Shown here: positions 26,355 to 34,895 of the stretch, piece after piece
How the letters are laid out: each line of letters starts with the position of its first letter
Position numbering within the stretch: the stretch's first letter is position 1
Assembly (NCBI RefSeq): GCF_002096335.1
Contig: NZ_NCUW01000027.1
Coordinates: 117,879-181,878 of the forward strand
Length of the DNA stretch: 64,000 nt
Reading direction: 5' to 3'
Source: Streptococcus oralis subsp. dentisani
GTDB lineage: Bacteria; Bacillota; Bacilli; Lactobacillales; Streptococcaceae
Notes under the pieces: generated by a model
What the model was told of the DNA's origin: nothing
What the model saw: only the letters and a program-made list of their open reading frames with translations
Databases searched by the model: none
Program-made: the position numbers and the translations under genes

Positions 26355-26825
26355 ATGATTAACAATGTTGTACTTGTAGGGCGTATGACACGTGACGCTG
26401 AGTTGCGTTATACCCCATCAAATGTAGCAGTTGCGACTTTTACTCTTGCAGTAAACCGTACATTCAAGAGTCAAAATGGCGAACGTGAGGCTGATTTCAT
26501 CAATGTCGTCATGTGGCGCCAACAGGCTGAAAATCTTGCTAACTGGGCTAAAAAAGGCTCTCTTATCGGGATAACCGGTCGTATCCAAACTCGTAGTTAC
26601 GATAACCAGCAAGGACAACGTGTCTACGTAACAGAAGTCGTGGCTGATAATTTCCAAATGTTGGAAAGCCGTAGTGTGCGTGAAGGACATACAGGTGGAG
26701 CTTATTCTGCACCAACTACTAGTTATACAGCACCTACACAATCAGTACCAGACTTTTCACGTGATGAAAATCCATTTGGAGCAACCAATCCTTTGGATAT
26801 TTCAGATGATGATTTACCATTCTAA
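26355..26825 (+). CDS. ssb: Single-stranded DNA-binding protein
   Basis: The 156-residue protein has an N-terminal OB-fold (1-105: [20 protein letters not shown]), a Gly/Ser/Thr/Pro linker and the acidic tail ending DISDDDLPF, which recruits partner proteins. It is the replicative SSB type. It lies between rpsF and rpsR, a highly conserved arrangement. Confidence 0.97.
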   Translation: MINNVVLVGRMTRDAELRYTPSNVAVATFTLAVNRTFKSQNGEREADFINVVMWRQQAENLANWAKKGSLIGITGRIQTRSYDNQQGQRVYVTEVVADNFQMLESRSVREGHTGGAYSAPTTSYTAPTQSVPDFSRDENPFGATNPLDISDDDLPF

Positions 26826-26856
26826 TGGACAATTAATACTATAAAGGAGAAAAAAC

Positions 26857-27096
26857 ATGGCTCAACAACGTCGTGGCGGATTCAAACGCCGTAAAAAAGT
26901 TGATTACATCGCAGCAAACAAAATTGAATATGTTGATTACAAAGATACTGAGCTTCTTAGCCGTTTCGTTTCAGAACGTGGGAAAATTCTTCCTCGTCGT
27001 GTAACAGGAACTTCAGCTAAAAACCAACGTAAAGTAACAACAGCTATCAAACGCGCTCGCGTAATGGCTTTGATGCCTTTCGTAAACGAAGATTAA
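26857..27096 (+). CDS. rpsR: 30S ribosomal protein S18
   Basis: The 79-residue basic protein ([18 protein letters not shown]) matches S18, partner of S6. AAAGGAG lies before the ATG. It is the last gene of the operon, and a dense set of terminators follows. Confidence 0.98.
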   Translation: MAQQRRGGFKRRKKVDYIAANKIEYVDYKDTELLSRFVSERGKILPRRVTGTSAKNQRKVTTAIKRARVMALMPFVNED

Positions 27097-27101
27097 AGAA
27101 A

Positions 27102-27128
27102 AAAAAGACCCCAACGGGTCTTTTTTTC
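27102..27128 (+). terminator. Main terminator of the rpsF-ssb-rpsR operon
   Basis: Stem AAAAAGACCC / GGGTCTTTTT with a CAAC loop. Confidence 0.9.
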
Positions 27129-27155
27129 ACGAGCTTTGAAATGAGAAGGCGAGTC

Positions 27156-27234
27156 AGGTCCGAGGGACCTCTTTTTCTGATCCACCCGGGTCTTTTTTCA
27201 GATTCGATTGAACCTCTTTTTCAGACTTTTACGG
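27156..27234 (+). repeat. Run of degenerate terminator-like repeats after rpsR
   Basis: AGGTCC-GAG-GGACCT followed by CTTTTTC (27156-27176) is a full terminator. GATCC-ACCC-GGGTC followed by TTTTTTC (27180-27200) is a weaker one, and GAACC...TCTTTTTCAGA (around 27210) lies opposite a GGGGTT at about 27233. The units share the motif CC-TC-TTTTTC(A/T)GA and look like decaying copies of one hairpin. Confidence 0.55.
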
Positions 27235-27260
27235 GGTTCTGTTGGACAGAGCTACTTTTG

Positions 27261-27300
27261 ACCTAGTAAGATGCTTTTTTCTTACTAGGTTATTTCTTTT
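27261..27300 (+). terminator. Additional terminator before the acetyltransferase gene
   Basis: A 10-bp stem ACCTAGTAAG / CTTACTAGGT, loop ATGCTTTTTT, followed by a T-rich tail. Confidence 0.7.
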
Positions 27301-27352
27301 TATTTTTATTATCGTGCTATAATGGTGGGAGAAAGTTTTAAAGGAGCAGCTT

Positions 27353-27862
27353 ATGAAGACGACGTGTTCAATTAGAAAAATGCAAGAATCTGACATTAAA
27401 GATCTCTCTCGAGGATTTACTAGCCAAGGTTGGCCAAGTAGAGAGGAGATTTTAACTCGATACTTTAAGGAGCAGGAAAGTGGAGAGAGGGAAGTGTTAA
27501 TTGCTGACCTTACCAGTGCTGTAGTGGGCTACATTACTATTTTACCTGATGCTAAGCAGGGACCCTTTGCTGGAATGGCTCCAGAACTGTCAGATTTCAA
27601 TGTCTTTGAAGCCTTTCAAAACCAAGGTATTGGCAATCTCTTGATAGAAGAAGCAGAAAAACGAGTAAAGCTTTTTTCGGACAAAGTGACGTTAGGTGTA
27701 GGTTTGCACTCAGGCTATGGAGCTGCCCAGAGATTGTACATCAAGAAAGGCTATATTCCAGATGGTTCAGGCGTTTGGTATCGAAACCAACCTTTGGAAA
27801 TGAATGCCACTATTCAAAATAATGATGATTTAGTTCTGTATCTATCCAAGAAATTCGAATAA
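27353..27862 (+). CDS. GNAT-family N-acetyltransferase
   Basis: The 169-residue protein has the GNAT fold, with the acetyl-CoA pyrophosphate loop NQGIGNLLIEEAEKR and the C-terminal element YGAAQRLYIKKGYIPDG. AAAGGAG lies before the ATG, and a TATAAT box is at about 27317. It is a single gene between the rpsR terminators and the HAD-cyclophilin gene. The acceptor substrate cannot be told from sequence. Confidence 0.85.
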   Translation: MKTTCSIRKMQESDIKDLSRGFTSQGWPSREEILTRYFKEQESGEREVLIADLTSAVVGYITILPDAKQGPFAGMAPELSDFNVFEAFQNQGIGNLLIEEAEKRVKLFSDKVTLGVGLHSGYGAAQRLYIKKGYIPDGSGVWYRNQPLEMNATIQNNDDLVLYLSKKFE

Positions 27863-27943
27863 GAGATAGTGAACTTCTTTGAAGATAGGGGATTTCTCTA
27901 CTTTATGGTATAATGGAAAGAGTGATAAAAAAGAGGTAGAGAG

Positions 27944-29344
27944 ATGGATGCAAAATTAAAATACAAGGCAAAGAAGATTAAAATCGTCTTTTTTGATATT
28001 GATGATACCTTGCGTACGTCAAAGACAGGTTTTATTCCAGATACAATTCCCACTGTCTTTAAACAGTTGCGTGAAAAAGGAATTTTAACAGGAATTGCCT
28101 CTGGTCGTGGTATTTTCGGTGTTGTTCCAGAGATTCGTGAGCTCAAACCGGACTTTTTTGTAACCCTAAATGGGGCCTATATAGAAGATAAAAAAGGTAA
28201 GGTCATTTATCAACATCAGATTGACAAGTCAGATGTTGAGGAGTATATCTCTTGGACTAAGCGAGAGGGAATTGAGTATGGCTTGGTTGGCAGTCATGAC
28301 GCCAAACTCTCCACGCGAACAGAACTGATCAGTGAGGCGATTGATCCGATTTATCCGAACTTGGGTGTGGATCCTGACTTTCATGAAAAAGCAGATATTT
28401 ACCAGATGTGGACCTTTGAGGATAAAGGGGCTGATTTGCACCTACCAGATAGTCTCTCAGGTAAACTTCGAATGGTGCGTTGGCATGAACATTCATCAGA
28501 TATCGTGCCTATTTCAGGTTCAAAAGCAAGTGGTGTAGCCAAGGTGGTGGAACATCTAGGCTTGAAACCAGAGAATGTCATGGTCTTTGGAGATGGGCTC
28601 AATGACTTGGAGCTCTTTGATTATGCTGGAATCAGTATTGCCATGGGAGTTTCCCATGATAAAATCAAAGAAAAAGCAGATTATATTACAAAAACAGTAG
28701 AAGAAGATGGTGTTTTTGATGCCTTAACTAAGTTTGGTTTAGTAGAAAAAGAATTGCATTTTCCACAAGTAGACATTGAAACAGTAGAAGGTCCGCTAGC
28801 GACCATTAAGACAAATCACGGGGACTTACGTATCAAGCTCTTCCCTGAGCAAGCTCCCAAAACAGTAGCTAACTTTATCGCTCTTTCAAAAGATGGTTAC
28901 TATGATGGCGTCATTTTCCACCGCATCATCAAGGACTTTATGATCCAAGGTGGAGACCCAACTGGTACTGGTATGGGAGGAGAATCTATCTATGGAGATG
29001 CTTTTGAAGATGAATTCTCTGAAGAACTTTATAATGTTCGTGGGGCTCTGTCTATGGCCAATGCTGGGCCAAATACCAATGGCAGTCAGTTCTTTATCGT
29101 GCAAAACCAACACTTGCCATACTCTAAGAAAGAGATTGCGCGTGGTGGTTGGCCAGAATCAATCGCTGAGATTTATGCAGAGCAAGGCGGAACTCCTCAC
29201 CTTGACCGTCGTCACACTGTTTTTGGGCAATTGGTCGATGCAGAATCTTTTGCAGTCTTGGATGCCATTGCAGCTGTTGAAACTGGTGCTATGGACAAGC
29301 CAGTTGAAGATGTAGTAATTGAAACGATTGAAATTGAGGACTAA
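27944..29344 (+). CDS. HAD hydrolase - cyclophilin peptidyl-prolyl isomerase fusion
   Basis: The 466-residue protein joins two enzymes. Residues 1 to about 265 form a Cof-type (IIB) HAD phosphatase: nucleophile motif FFDIDDTL near residue 14 and the metal-binding GDGLNDLELF. Residues from about 278 form a cyclophilin: FHRIIKDFMIQGGDPTGTG with the catalytic Arg, then GSQFFIVQ. Both active sites look intact. I recall the same fusion in S. pneumoniae, so it is a stable streptococcal protein and not an assembly artefact. It is cytoplasmic by lack of a signal. cvfD begins 1 nt after the stop. The joint function is unknown. Confidence 0.92.
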   Translation: MDAKLKYKAKKIKIVFFDIDDTLRTSKTGFIPDTIPTVFKQLREKGILTGIASGRGIFGVVPEIRELKPDFFVTLNGAYIEDKKGKVIYQHQIDKSDVEEYISWTKREGIEYGLVGSHDAKLSTRTELISEAIDPIYPNLGVDPDFHEKADIYQMWTFEDKGADLHLPDSLSGKLRMVRWHEHSSDIVPISGSKASGVAKVVEHLGLKPENVMVFGDGLNDLELFDYAGISIAMGVSHDKIKEKADYITKTVEEDGVFDALTKFGLVEKELHFPQVDIETVEGPLATIKTNHGDLRIKLFPEQAPKTVANFIALSKDGYYDGVIFHRIIKDFMIQGGDPTGTGMGGESIYGDAFEDEFSEELYNVRGALSMANAGPNTNGSQFFIVQNQHLPYSKKEIARGGWPESIAEIYAEQGGTPHLDRRHTVFGQLVDAESFAVLDAIAAVETGAMDKPVEDVVIETIEIED

Positions 29345-29345
29345 T

Positions 29346-29705
29346 ATGAAAATTGGTGATAAGCTAAAGGGGCGTATTACAGGAATTCAGCCTTATGGTG
29401 CCTTTGTCGAATTAGAGACAGGGGTGATTGGGCTGATCCATATTTCAGAGATTCGGACAGGATTTATCGAAAATATCTATGAAGTTTTGAAAATTGGTGA
29501 AGAAGTGCAAGTTCAGGTTGTTGATTTGGACGAATTTTCAGGTAAAGCCAGTCTGTCTATTCGCACGCTGGAGGAAGAAAAACACCAACTGCCAAGACGA
29601 AGACGTTTTTCAAATGACCGTATCAAGCACGGTTTTGCTCCACTTAGCAGAATGATGCCTGTCTGGACAAGGGAAGCCCTCAACAATCTGAAAGAGAAAA
29701 ACTAG
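29346..29705 (+). CDS. cvfD: S1-domain RNA-binding protein CvfD (GSP13/YugI family)
   Basis: The 119-residue protein has one S1 RNA-binding domain (1-75: GDKLKGRITGIQPYGAFVELETG) and a basic tail (PRRRRFSNDRIKHGF). Family members act as post-transcriptional regulators; in S. pneumoniae CvfD affects many transcripts, including cold and metal stress responses. The ATG at 29346 directly follows the upstream stop; the coupling suggests translation from the shared message. The gene symbol rests on family match and remembered neighbourhood. Confidence 0.82.
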   Translation: MKIGDKLKGRITGIQPYGAFVELETGVIGLIHISEIRTGFIENIYEVLKIGEEVQVQVVDLDEFSGKASLSIRTLEEEKHQLPRRRRFSNDRIKHGFAPLSRMMPVWTREALNNLKEKN

Positions 29706-29736
29706 TCTATTAGATTTCGTATTTTAAAATCAATAT

Positions 29737-30483
29737 ATGGAAGAACAATTATTAAAATCAGGAGAGCGCATCAACCAGCTCTTTTCGACAGATATCAAGA
29801 TCATTCAAAATAGAGAAGTATTTAGCTATTCGGTGGATAGTGTTCTCTTGTCACGCTTTCCTCGCTTTCCTAAAAATGGCTTAATTGTGGACTTTTGTGC
29901 TGGAAATGGTGCAGTTGGACTTTTTGCAAGTAGTCGTACCAAGGCCAAAATTCTCTCTGTGGAGATTCAGGAGCGCTTGGCGGATATGGCTGAGCGTTCA
30001 GTTCAATTGAATGGTTTGGAAGAGCAGATGCAGGTTATCTGCGATGATTTGAAAAATATGCCTGCACACATTAAGGGAAGTAAGGTGGATATGATCTTGT
30101 GCAATCCGCCTTATTTCAAGGTGGACCCGCATTCCAATCTGAACGAGAGTGAACACTACCTCTTAGCTAGACATGAAATTACAACTAATCTAGAGGAAAT
30201 CTGTCGAAGTGCTCAGAGTATTCTCAAGTCTAATGGCCGTTTGGCTATGGTTCATCGTCCAGATCGACTTTTGGATATTCTAGACATGCTTCAACGTCAC
30301 AATTTGGCACCTAAGCGCCTGCAATTTGTCTATCCAAAACGTGAGAAGGAGGCCAATATGCTCTTAATCGAAGCTATCAAGGATGGCTCGACGAGTGGCT
30401 TTAAGGTCTTGCCACCTCTCATCGTTCACAATGATGATGGTTCCTATACACCAGAAATTCAAGAGATTTACTATGGATCATAA
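29737..30483 (+). CDS. tRNA1(Val) A37 N6-methyltransferase, TrmN6/YfiC family
   Basis: The 248-residue methyltransferase has the SAM-binding motif [15 protein letters not shown] and the amino-methylating tetrad NPPY (ILCNPPYFK), which together define the YfiC-like family that methylates A37 of tRNA1-Val. The ATG at 29737 has no ribosome binding site and lies 6 nt after a weak TAAAAT. It is 31 nt after cvfD and overlaps the GIY-YIG gene by 11 nt, a pairing common in Firmicutes. The exact tRNA target in this species is assumed. Confidence 0.85.
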   Translation: MEEQLLKSGERINQLFSTDIKIIQNREVFSYSVDSVLLSRFPRFPKNGLIVDFCAGNGAVGLFASSRTKAKILSVEIQERLADMAERSVQLNGLEEQMQVICDDLKNMPAHIKGSKVDMILCNPPYFKVDPHSNLNESEHYLLARHEITTNLEEICRSAQSILKSNGRLAMVHRPDRLLDILDMLQRHNLAPKRLQFVYPKREKEANMLLIEAIKDGSTSGFKVLPPLIVHNDDGSYTPEIQEIYYGS

Positions 30484-30757
30484 AGCCTATATGTATGTGG
30501 TGGAGTGTCGCGACGGTTCTTACTATACGGGCTATACAACAGATGTGAAGAGGCGCCTTGCCGTTCATAATAGTGGTAAGGGAGCCAAGTATACCCGAGC
30601 TCGCTTGCCAGTCAAGCTTATCTATGTAGAGGGTTTTGCCAGTAAGGAAGAAGCCATGTCTGCAGAGGCTCTCCTAAAACGAAAGAAACGTCCACAGAAA
30701 GAACGATTTTTATCTGAAAATCAAGAGAAAAATCTAGTTAACGATATTGATGTCTAA
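30473..30757 (+). CDS. GIY-YIG nuclease superfamily protein (YazA/UPF0213)
   Basis: The 94-residue protein has the GIY-YIG core as [19 protein letters not shown] and the conserved Arg in [21 protein letters not shown]. Small proteins of this type are widespread; their substrate is unknown. The ATG at 30473 overlaps the end of the methyltransferase gene by 11 nt, so longer in-frame starts inside that gene are not needed. A terminator follows. Confidence 0.88.
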   Translation: MDHKAYMYVVECRDGSYYTGYTTDVKRRLAVHNSGKGAKYTRARLPVKLIYVEGFASKEEAMSAEALLKRKKRPQKERFLSENQEKNLVNDIDV

Positions 30758-30758
30758 C

Positions 30759-30787
30759 GAGGAGTCCTTTGACTCCTCTTACTTTTG
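30759..30787 (+). terminator. Terminator after the GIY-YIG gene
   Basis: Stem GAGGAGTC / GACTCCTC, loop CTTT, T-rich tail. Confidence 0.8.
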
Positions 30788-30842
30788 TCAAAAGAGGAAA
30801 AAAGTGCTAAAATAAGATGAATAAATTTAAAGAGGTATTATC

Positions 30843-31778
30843 ATGTCTAAGATTCTAGTATTTGGTCACCAAAATCCAGACTCAGATGCCATCGGGTCAT
30901 CTGTAGCCTTTGCCTATCTTGCAAAAGAGGCTTATGGATTGGATACAGAAGCAGTAGCTCTCGGTACTCCAAATGAAGAAACAGCCTTTGTTTTGAACTA
31001 TTTTGGTGTAGAAGCACCACGCGTCATCACATCTGCTAAAGCAGAAGGTGCAGAACAAGTCATCTTGACTGACCACAATGAATTCCAACAATCAGTGTCA
31101 GATATCGCTGAAGTAGAAGTTTACGGAGTTGTGGACCACCACCGTGTGGCTAATTTTGAAACTGCAAGCCCACTTTACATGCGCTTGGAACCAGTTGGAT
31201 CAGCTTCATCTATCGTTTACCGTATGTTCAAAGAACATGGTGTAGCAGTTCCTAAAGAAATCGCAGGTTTGATGCTTTCAGGTTTGATTTCAGATACCCT
31301 TCTTTTGAAATCACCAACAACACACCCATCTGACAAAGTCATTGCTCCTGAATTGGCTGAATTGGCTGGTGTGAACTTGGAAGAGTACGGTCTTGCTATG
31401 CTCAAAGCTGGTACTAACTTGGCTAGCAAATCTGCTGAAGAATTGATTGACATTGATGCTAAGACTTTTGAACTCAACGGAAATAAGGTTCGTGTTGCCC
31501 AAGTCAATACTGTTGATATTGCTGAAGTCTTGGAACGCCAAGCAGAAATCGAAGCAGCAATGCAAGCGGCTAATACAGCAAACGGCTACTCTGACTTTGT
31601 CTTGATGATTACAGACATCGTCAATTCAAACTCAGAAATCCTTGCTCTTGGATCAAACATGGACAAGGTGGAAGCAGCTTTCAACTTCAAACTTGAAAAC
31701 AACCACGCTTTCCTTCCAGGTGCTGTTTCACGTAAGAAACAAGTGGTGCCTCAGTTGACTGAAAGCTTTAATGGCTAA
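30843..31778 (+). CDS. ppaC: Manganese-dependent inorganic pyrophosphatase (family II)
   Basis: The 311-residue cytosolic enzyme hydrolyses pyrophosphate and so drives biosynthetic reactions. It shows the DHH-family metal motifs GHQNPDSDA and DHHR, and the C-terminal SRKKQVVP substrate-binding segment. AGAGG lies before the ATG. It has high-expression codon usage and appears monocistronic. Confidence 0.96.
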   Translation: MSKILVFGHQNPDSDAIGSSVAFAYLAKEAYGLDTEAVALGTPNEETAFVLNYFGVEAPRVITSAKAEGAEQVILTDHNEFQQSVSDIAEVEVYGVVDHHRVANFETASPLYMRLEPVGSASSIVYRMFKEHGVAVPKEIAGLMLSGLISDTLLLKSPTTHPSDKVIAPELAELAGVNLEEYGLAMLKAGTNLASKSAEELIDIDAKTFELNGNKVRVAQVNTVDIAEVLERQAEIEAAMQAANTANGYSDFVLMITDIVNSNSEILALGSNMDKVEAAFNFKLENNHAFLPGAVSRKKQVVPQLTESFNG

Positions 31779-31827
31779 TAACCTGAGTGATAATCGAAAC
31801 GTGGAAACACTTGTTTTCCATATAGCT

Positions 31828-31851
31828 AAAGGGGTTTCGGCTCCTTTTTTT
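31828..31851 (+). terminator. Terminator after ppaC
   Basis: AAAGGGG, TTTCGG, CTCCTTT with a T run; one G-T pair, so moderate strength. Confidence 0.6.
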
Positions 31852-31864
31852 CTAGGAGAGAAAG

Positions 31865-32377
31865 ATGTTAGAAAATGGTGATTTGATTTTTGTGAAGGAT
31901 CTTTCAGATATGGGGCAGGCTATCCAGGCTTCTACTGGGAACTATAGTCATGTAGCCATCTTTTTGGACGGTTTCATCTACCATGCTAGTGGGAAAGCTG
32001 GTGTCATTTGTCAAGAACCGGCTGAATTTTTTGAACCAACTCATCTTTACGATCTTTATGTCTATCCAGAGCTGGAAGCTGACTTGGTAAAGGAGAGAGC
32101 TAGCAAACATTTGGGTGCACCCTATAATGCCTCTTTTTATCCAGATGGTTCTGGCTTTTATTGCTCCCAGTATATCGCTGAAATCCTCCCGATTTTTAAA
32201 ACTATTCCCATGAAATTTGGGGACGGGGAGCAGGAGATCAGTGATTTTTGGAGGGAATACTACAGGAAACTCGAACTTCCAGTGCCTCTGAATCAACCAG
32301 GGACCAATCCTAGTCAACTAGCAGCATCCCCCCTTTTAGAATGTAAAGAAAGGAATCTTCATGATTCAGATTTTTAA
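31865..32377 (+). CDS. YiiX/YebB-like NlpC/P60-superfamily cysteine hydrolase
   Basis: The 170-residue protein has the permuted NlpC/P60 (YaeF/YiiX) pattern: GDLIFVKD near the start, catalytic His in YSHVAIF and catalytic Cys in FYCSQYIAE. No signal peptide is seen, so it is probably cytoplasmic. Members are thought to cleave amide or thioester bonds; the substrate is unknown. It overlaps the DUF1803 gene by 17 nt. Confidence 0.78.
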   Translation: MLENGDLIFVKDLSDMGQAIQASTGNYSHVAIFLDGFIYHASGKAGVICQEPAEFFEPTHLYDLYVYPELEADLVKERASKHLGAPYNASFYPDGSGFYCSQYIAEILPIFKTIPMKFGDGEQEISDFWREYYRKLELPVPLNQPGTNPSQLAASPLLECKERNLHDSDF

Positions 32378-33011
32378 TCCATCTCGTTTGACTCGGCAGC
32401 CATTTTTTATAGATTTGGTGGACTATCTGGACCAGCATGACGATGTGATTCTACGAGAAATCAAGGCCCAGTTTCCAGATGTGGCAGTTGATAAACTCAT
32501 GGAAGAGTATATAAAGGCAGGATTGATCCGAAGGGAAAATAAACGCTATTCCCTCAATCTCCCTTTTCTAGAATCAATAGATAGTCTGGTCCTTGACCAA
32601 GAAATTTTTGTCAGAGAGGATAGTCCAGTTTATCAAGCCTTGCTGGAGAAAACTTTTGAGACGGAATTGTGCAATCAAACCAATGCTGCCATTTTAGTCG
32701 AATCTACAGATTTTGCTAGAGAAAAGATGACCCTGTCTAACTATTTCTACAAGGTCAAGAATCAATATCCTTTGACAGAAAAACAGCAGGAACTCTATGC
32801 TATTTTAGGAGATGTTAATCCTGAGTACGCCCTCAAGTATATGACGACTTTTTTACTGAAATTTCTCAAAAAGGACCAGCTCATGCAGAAACGCCGTGAT
32901 ATCTTTGTGGAAAGTTTAGTCGTTTTAGGCTATGTTGTGCAAAACGAAGAAGGGAAGTATGAGTTGATTGTTGATTTCGACAAGGAACGGTTGACTTTCT
33001 ATTTTCCTTAA
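32361..33011 (+). CDS. DUF1803 family protein
   Basis: The 216-residue protein (IQIFNPSRLTRQPFFIDLVDYL) matches my memory of the streptococcal DUF1803 family. It has no signal, membrane segment or catalytic motif that I can see. The N-terminal part, with helix pattern and IRRENKRYSLN, suggests a winged-helix-like fold. It overlaps the upstream hydrolase gene by 17 nt with AAAGGAA before the ATG, so they are cotranslated. The function is unknown. Confidence 0.65.
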   Translation: MIQIFNPSRLTRQPFFIDLVDYLDQHDDVILREIKAQFPDVAVDKLMEEYIKAGLIRRENKRYSLNLPFLESIDSLVLDQEIFVREDSPVYQALLEKTFETELCNQTNAAILVESTDFAREKMTLSNYFYKVKNQYPLTEKQQELYAILGDVNPEYALKYMTTFLLKFLKKDQLMQKRRDIFVESLVVLGYVVQNEEGKYELIVDFDKERLTFYFP

Positions 33012-33034
33012 TTGCTACATTTTGAGCAGATTGT

Positions 33035-33087
33035 TTGACTTTGCTAAAGAATAAGCATAAACTGAATGTAAGCGATAACGTTTATCG
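33035..33087 (+). promoter_or_regulatory. csbD promoter with cre-like site and inverted repeat
   Basis: TTGACT (33035-33040), 17 bp, TAAACT (33058-33063). Just after the -10, TGTAAGCGATAACG (33067-33080) matches the CcpA cre consensus at 13 of 14 positions. It overlaps an inverted repeat CGATAA-CGT-TTATCG (33073-33087). Binding there would block elongation. Confidence 0.6.
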
Positions 33088-33112
33088 TATTAAAAGCAAA
33101 GGAGACAGAGCT

Positions 33113-33313
33113 ATGTCACTTGAAAATAAATTGGATCAAGCAACTGGTGCTATCAAAGAAGGATTTGGTAAAGTTACTGGCGATAGCAAGACAGAAGCAG
33201 AAGGCGCTGTAGAAAAAACAGTTGCGAAAGCAAAAGAAGTAGTTGAAGATGCTAAAGGTGCTGTAGAAGGTGCCGTTGAAGGTCTTAAAAATTCATTTAA
33301 GAAAGAAGACTAA
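33113..33313 (+). CDS. CsbD family stress protein
   Basis: The 66-residue protein ([27 protein letters not shown]) has the CsbD fold pattern, an Ala/Lys/Glu-rich helical protein linked to general stress in B. subtilis. The ATG at 33113 follows AAAGGAG; the frame continues upstream but without a site. It is monocistronic, likely under CcpA control, and shares a terminator with murE. Confidence 0.85.
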   Translation: MSLENKLDQATGAIKEGFGKVTGDSKTEAEGAVEKTVAKAKEVVEDAKGAVEGAVEGLKNSFKKED

Positions 33314-33346
33314 AAAAATCAAGGGAATGCTTCCCTTGATTTTTTT
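33314..33346. terminator. Bidirectional terminator between csbD and murE
   Basis: AAAAATCAAGGGAA, TGC, TTCCCTTGATTTTT; nearly perfect stem with A and T flanks, usable from both sides. Confidence 0.9.
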
Positions 33347-34790
33347 ATAGATAACGTTCTGCGATAGCCGCATCTCCAGGATAATCTTCTTTCTTTCCTT
33401 GGACGATCTGGTAGCAATCAGCTCCCTTACCAGCAATAATCACGGCATCGAGTTCTTGATTTGTGATGGCCATAGCTGCCTTGATGGCTTGTTCACGATC
33501 GGCAATCTTTTCAACAGGATGACTGATATAGCTACTGATTTCTTCAGCAATGGTCATTGGATCTTCATAGTTGGGGTCATCCGCAGTTAGAAAGACTTGA
33601 ATTTCAGGATGTTGATCGAGAAGGAGTCCAAAGTCTTTGCGACGACTTTCACCCTTGTTTCCAGTCGAACCGAGAACCAGAGCGATCTTTCCAGTTTGAT
33701 GGGTTTCAACAACAGAAATCAGTTTTTTCAGACTGTCACCATTGTGAGCATAGTCTATGAAGACCTTGGCTCCATTTTTCTGAGTGAGAACTTCCATACG
33801 TCCAGGGACGCGGGTTGCAGCGATCCCTTTTTTGATATCTTCAAGACTGGCACCTAGACGAAGACAGGCAAGTCCTGCAGCAACGGCATTTTCTTGATTG
33901 AAGTGACCGATGAGTTGGATATCATAATCACCAGCGAGTTTACCTGTAGCGGAAAAGCTAAAGGCTTTGGAGTTCTCGATTTGGTTACTTGACTGGCTAC
34001 CATAGAAGTCATGTTCTTGATCTTCCACTTGTTCTTTCAATACAGAAAAGTGGTCCATGTCGCTGTTAATGACAACTGCTCGGCTATTTTTCATCAAGAG
34101 ACGTTTGTGGTAGAAGTAATCTTCAAAGCTAGGATGCTCAATCGGACCGATATGGTCAGGAGTGATGTTAAGAAAGACACCTACATCAAAGGTCAGACCA
34201 TAGACTCGATGAACAAGATAGGCTTGGCTAGAGACTTCCATTACAAGATGGGTTCTTCCATTCTTAACAGCCTGAGCCATCATGTCAAAAAGATCGATAT
34301 TTTCAGGCGTTGAGAAGGAAGATTTAAAGAAGGTCTCGCCATCCAGAGTTGTGTTCATAGTTGACAAGAGGGCTGTTGGGTAGCGTTGAGATAGGATGTG
34401 GTAAGCAAAGTAAGCTGCTGTTGTCTTTCCTTTGGTCCCTGTGAAAGCGAGAATTTTGAGTTTTTTTTGTGGATTGCCATAGAATTCCATCGCAATTAAA
34501 CTCATGGCTTTTTTGATATCGTTCACAACGATGACGGGGATACCGACTTCGTAGTCCTTTTCTGCGACATACCAAGCTAAGCCCTGACTTATAGCGGATA
34601 GGAGGTATTCTTTTTTAAAGGCAGCACCTTTTGCAAAAAAAAGAGTGCCTTCTTTTACTTTTCTGCTGTCGTAACTGATGCTATCAAAAACAACCTCACT
34701 GTAGTTGTAGTGGTAATGTCCTTGATCAATAATCTCGCGAAAAAGGCCATCTTTCTTGAAAATATCTAATACGGTTTCAATCTTAATCAT
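33345..34790 (-). CDS. murE: UDP-MurNAc-L-Ala-D-Glu--L-lysine ligase MurE
   Basis: The 481-residue Mur ligase adds the third residue of the stem peptide. It has the ATP loop [13 protein letters not shown] and a C-terminal ligase domain. The substrate-selecting motif reads DDPNYEDP; L-lysine enzymes carry such a DDPN-type motif where diaminopimelate enzymes have DNPR. The ATG at 34790 is preceded by TATAAT only 7 nt away, with no ribosome binding site, so a leaderless mRNA is likely. It is divergent from murJ. Confidence 0.95.
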   Translation of the reverse strand: MIKIETVLDIFKKDGLFREIIDQGHYHYNYSEVVFDSISYDSRKVKEGTLFFAKGAAFKKEYLLSAISQGLAWYVAEKDYEVGIPVIVVNDIKKAMSLIAMEFYGNPQKKLKILAFTGTKGKTTAAYFAYHILSQRYPTALLSTMNTTLDGETFFKSSFSTPENIDLFDMMAQAVKNGRTHLVMEVSSQAYLVHRVYGLTFDVGVFLNITPDHIGPIEHPSFEDYFYHKRLLMKNSRAVVINSDMDHFSVLKEQVEDQEHDFYGSQSSNQIENSKAFSFSATGKLAGDYDIQLIGHFNQENAVAAGLACLRLGASLEDIKKGIAATRVPGRMEVLTQKNGAKVFIDYAHNGDSLKKLISVVETHQTGKIALVLGSTGNKGESRRKDFGLLLDQHPEIQVFLTADDPNYEDPMTIAEEISSYISHPVEKIADREQAIKAAMAITNQELDAVIIAGKGADCYQIVQGKKEDYPGDAAIAERYL

Positions 34791-34797
34791 ACTTTCT

Positions 34798-34848
34798 ATT
34801 ATAAACTTCAAGCCCGAATTTTACAAGTAACAAGGAAAAGTTTATAAT
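34798..34848. promoter_or_regulatory. Overlapping divergent promoters of murE and murJ
   Basis: Minus strand: TTGTAA (34821-34826), 17 bp, TATAAT (34798-34803). Plus strand: TTACAA at the same six bases, 16 bp, TATAAT (34843-34848). The two promoters share one hexamer as -35 on opposite strands. Confidence 0.65.
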
Positions 34849-34895
34849 GGAAGATAAGGAACTTTTCCTAGTTATCAAAATTGAATGAGGAAGCT

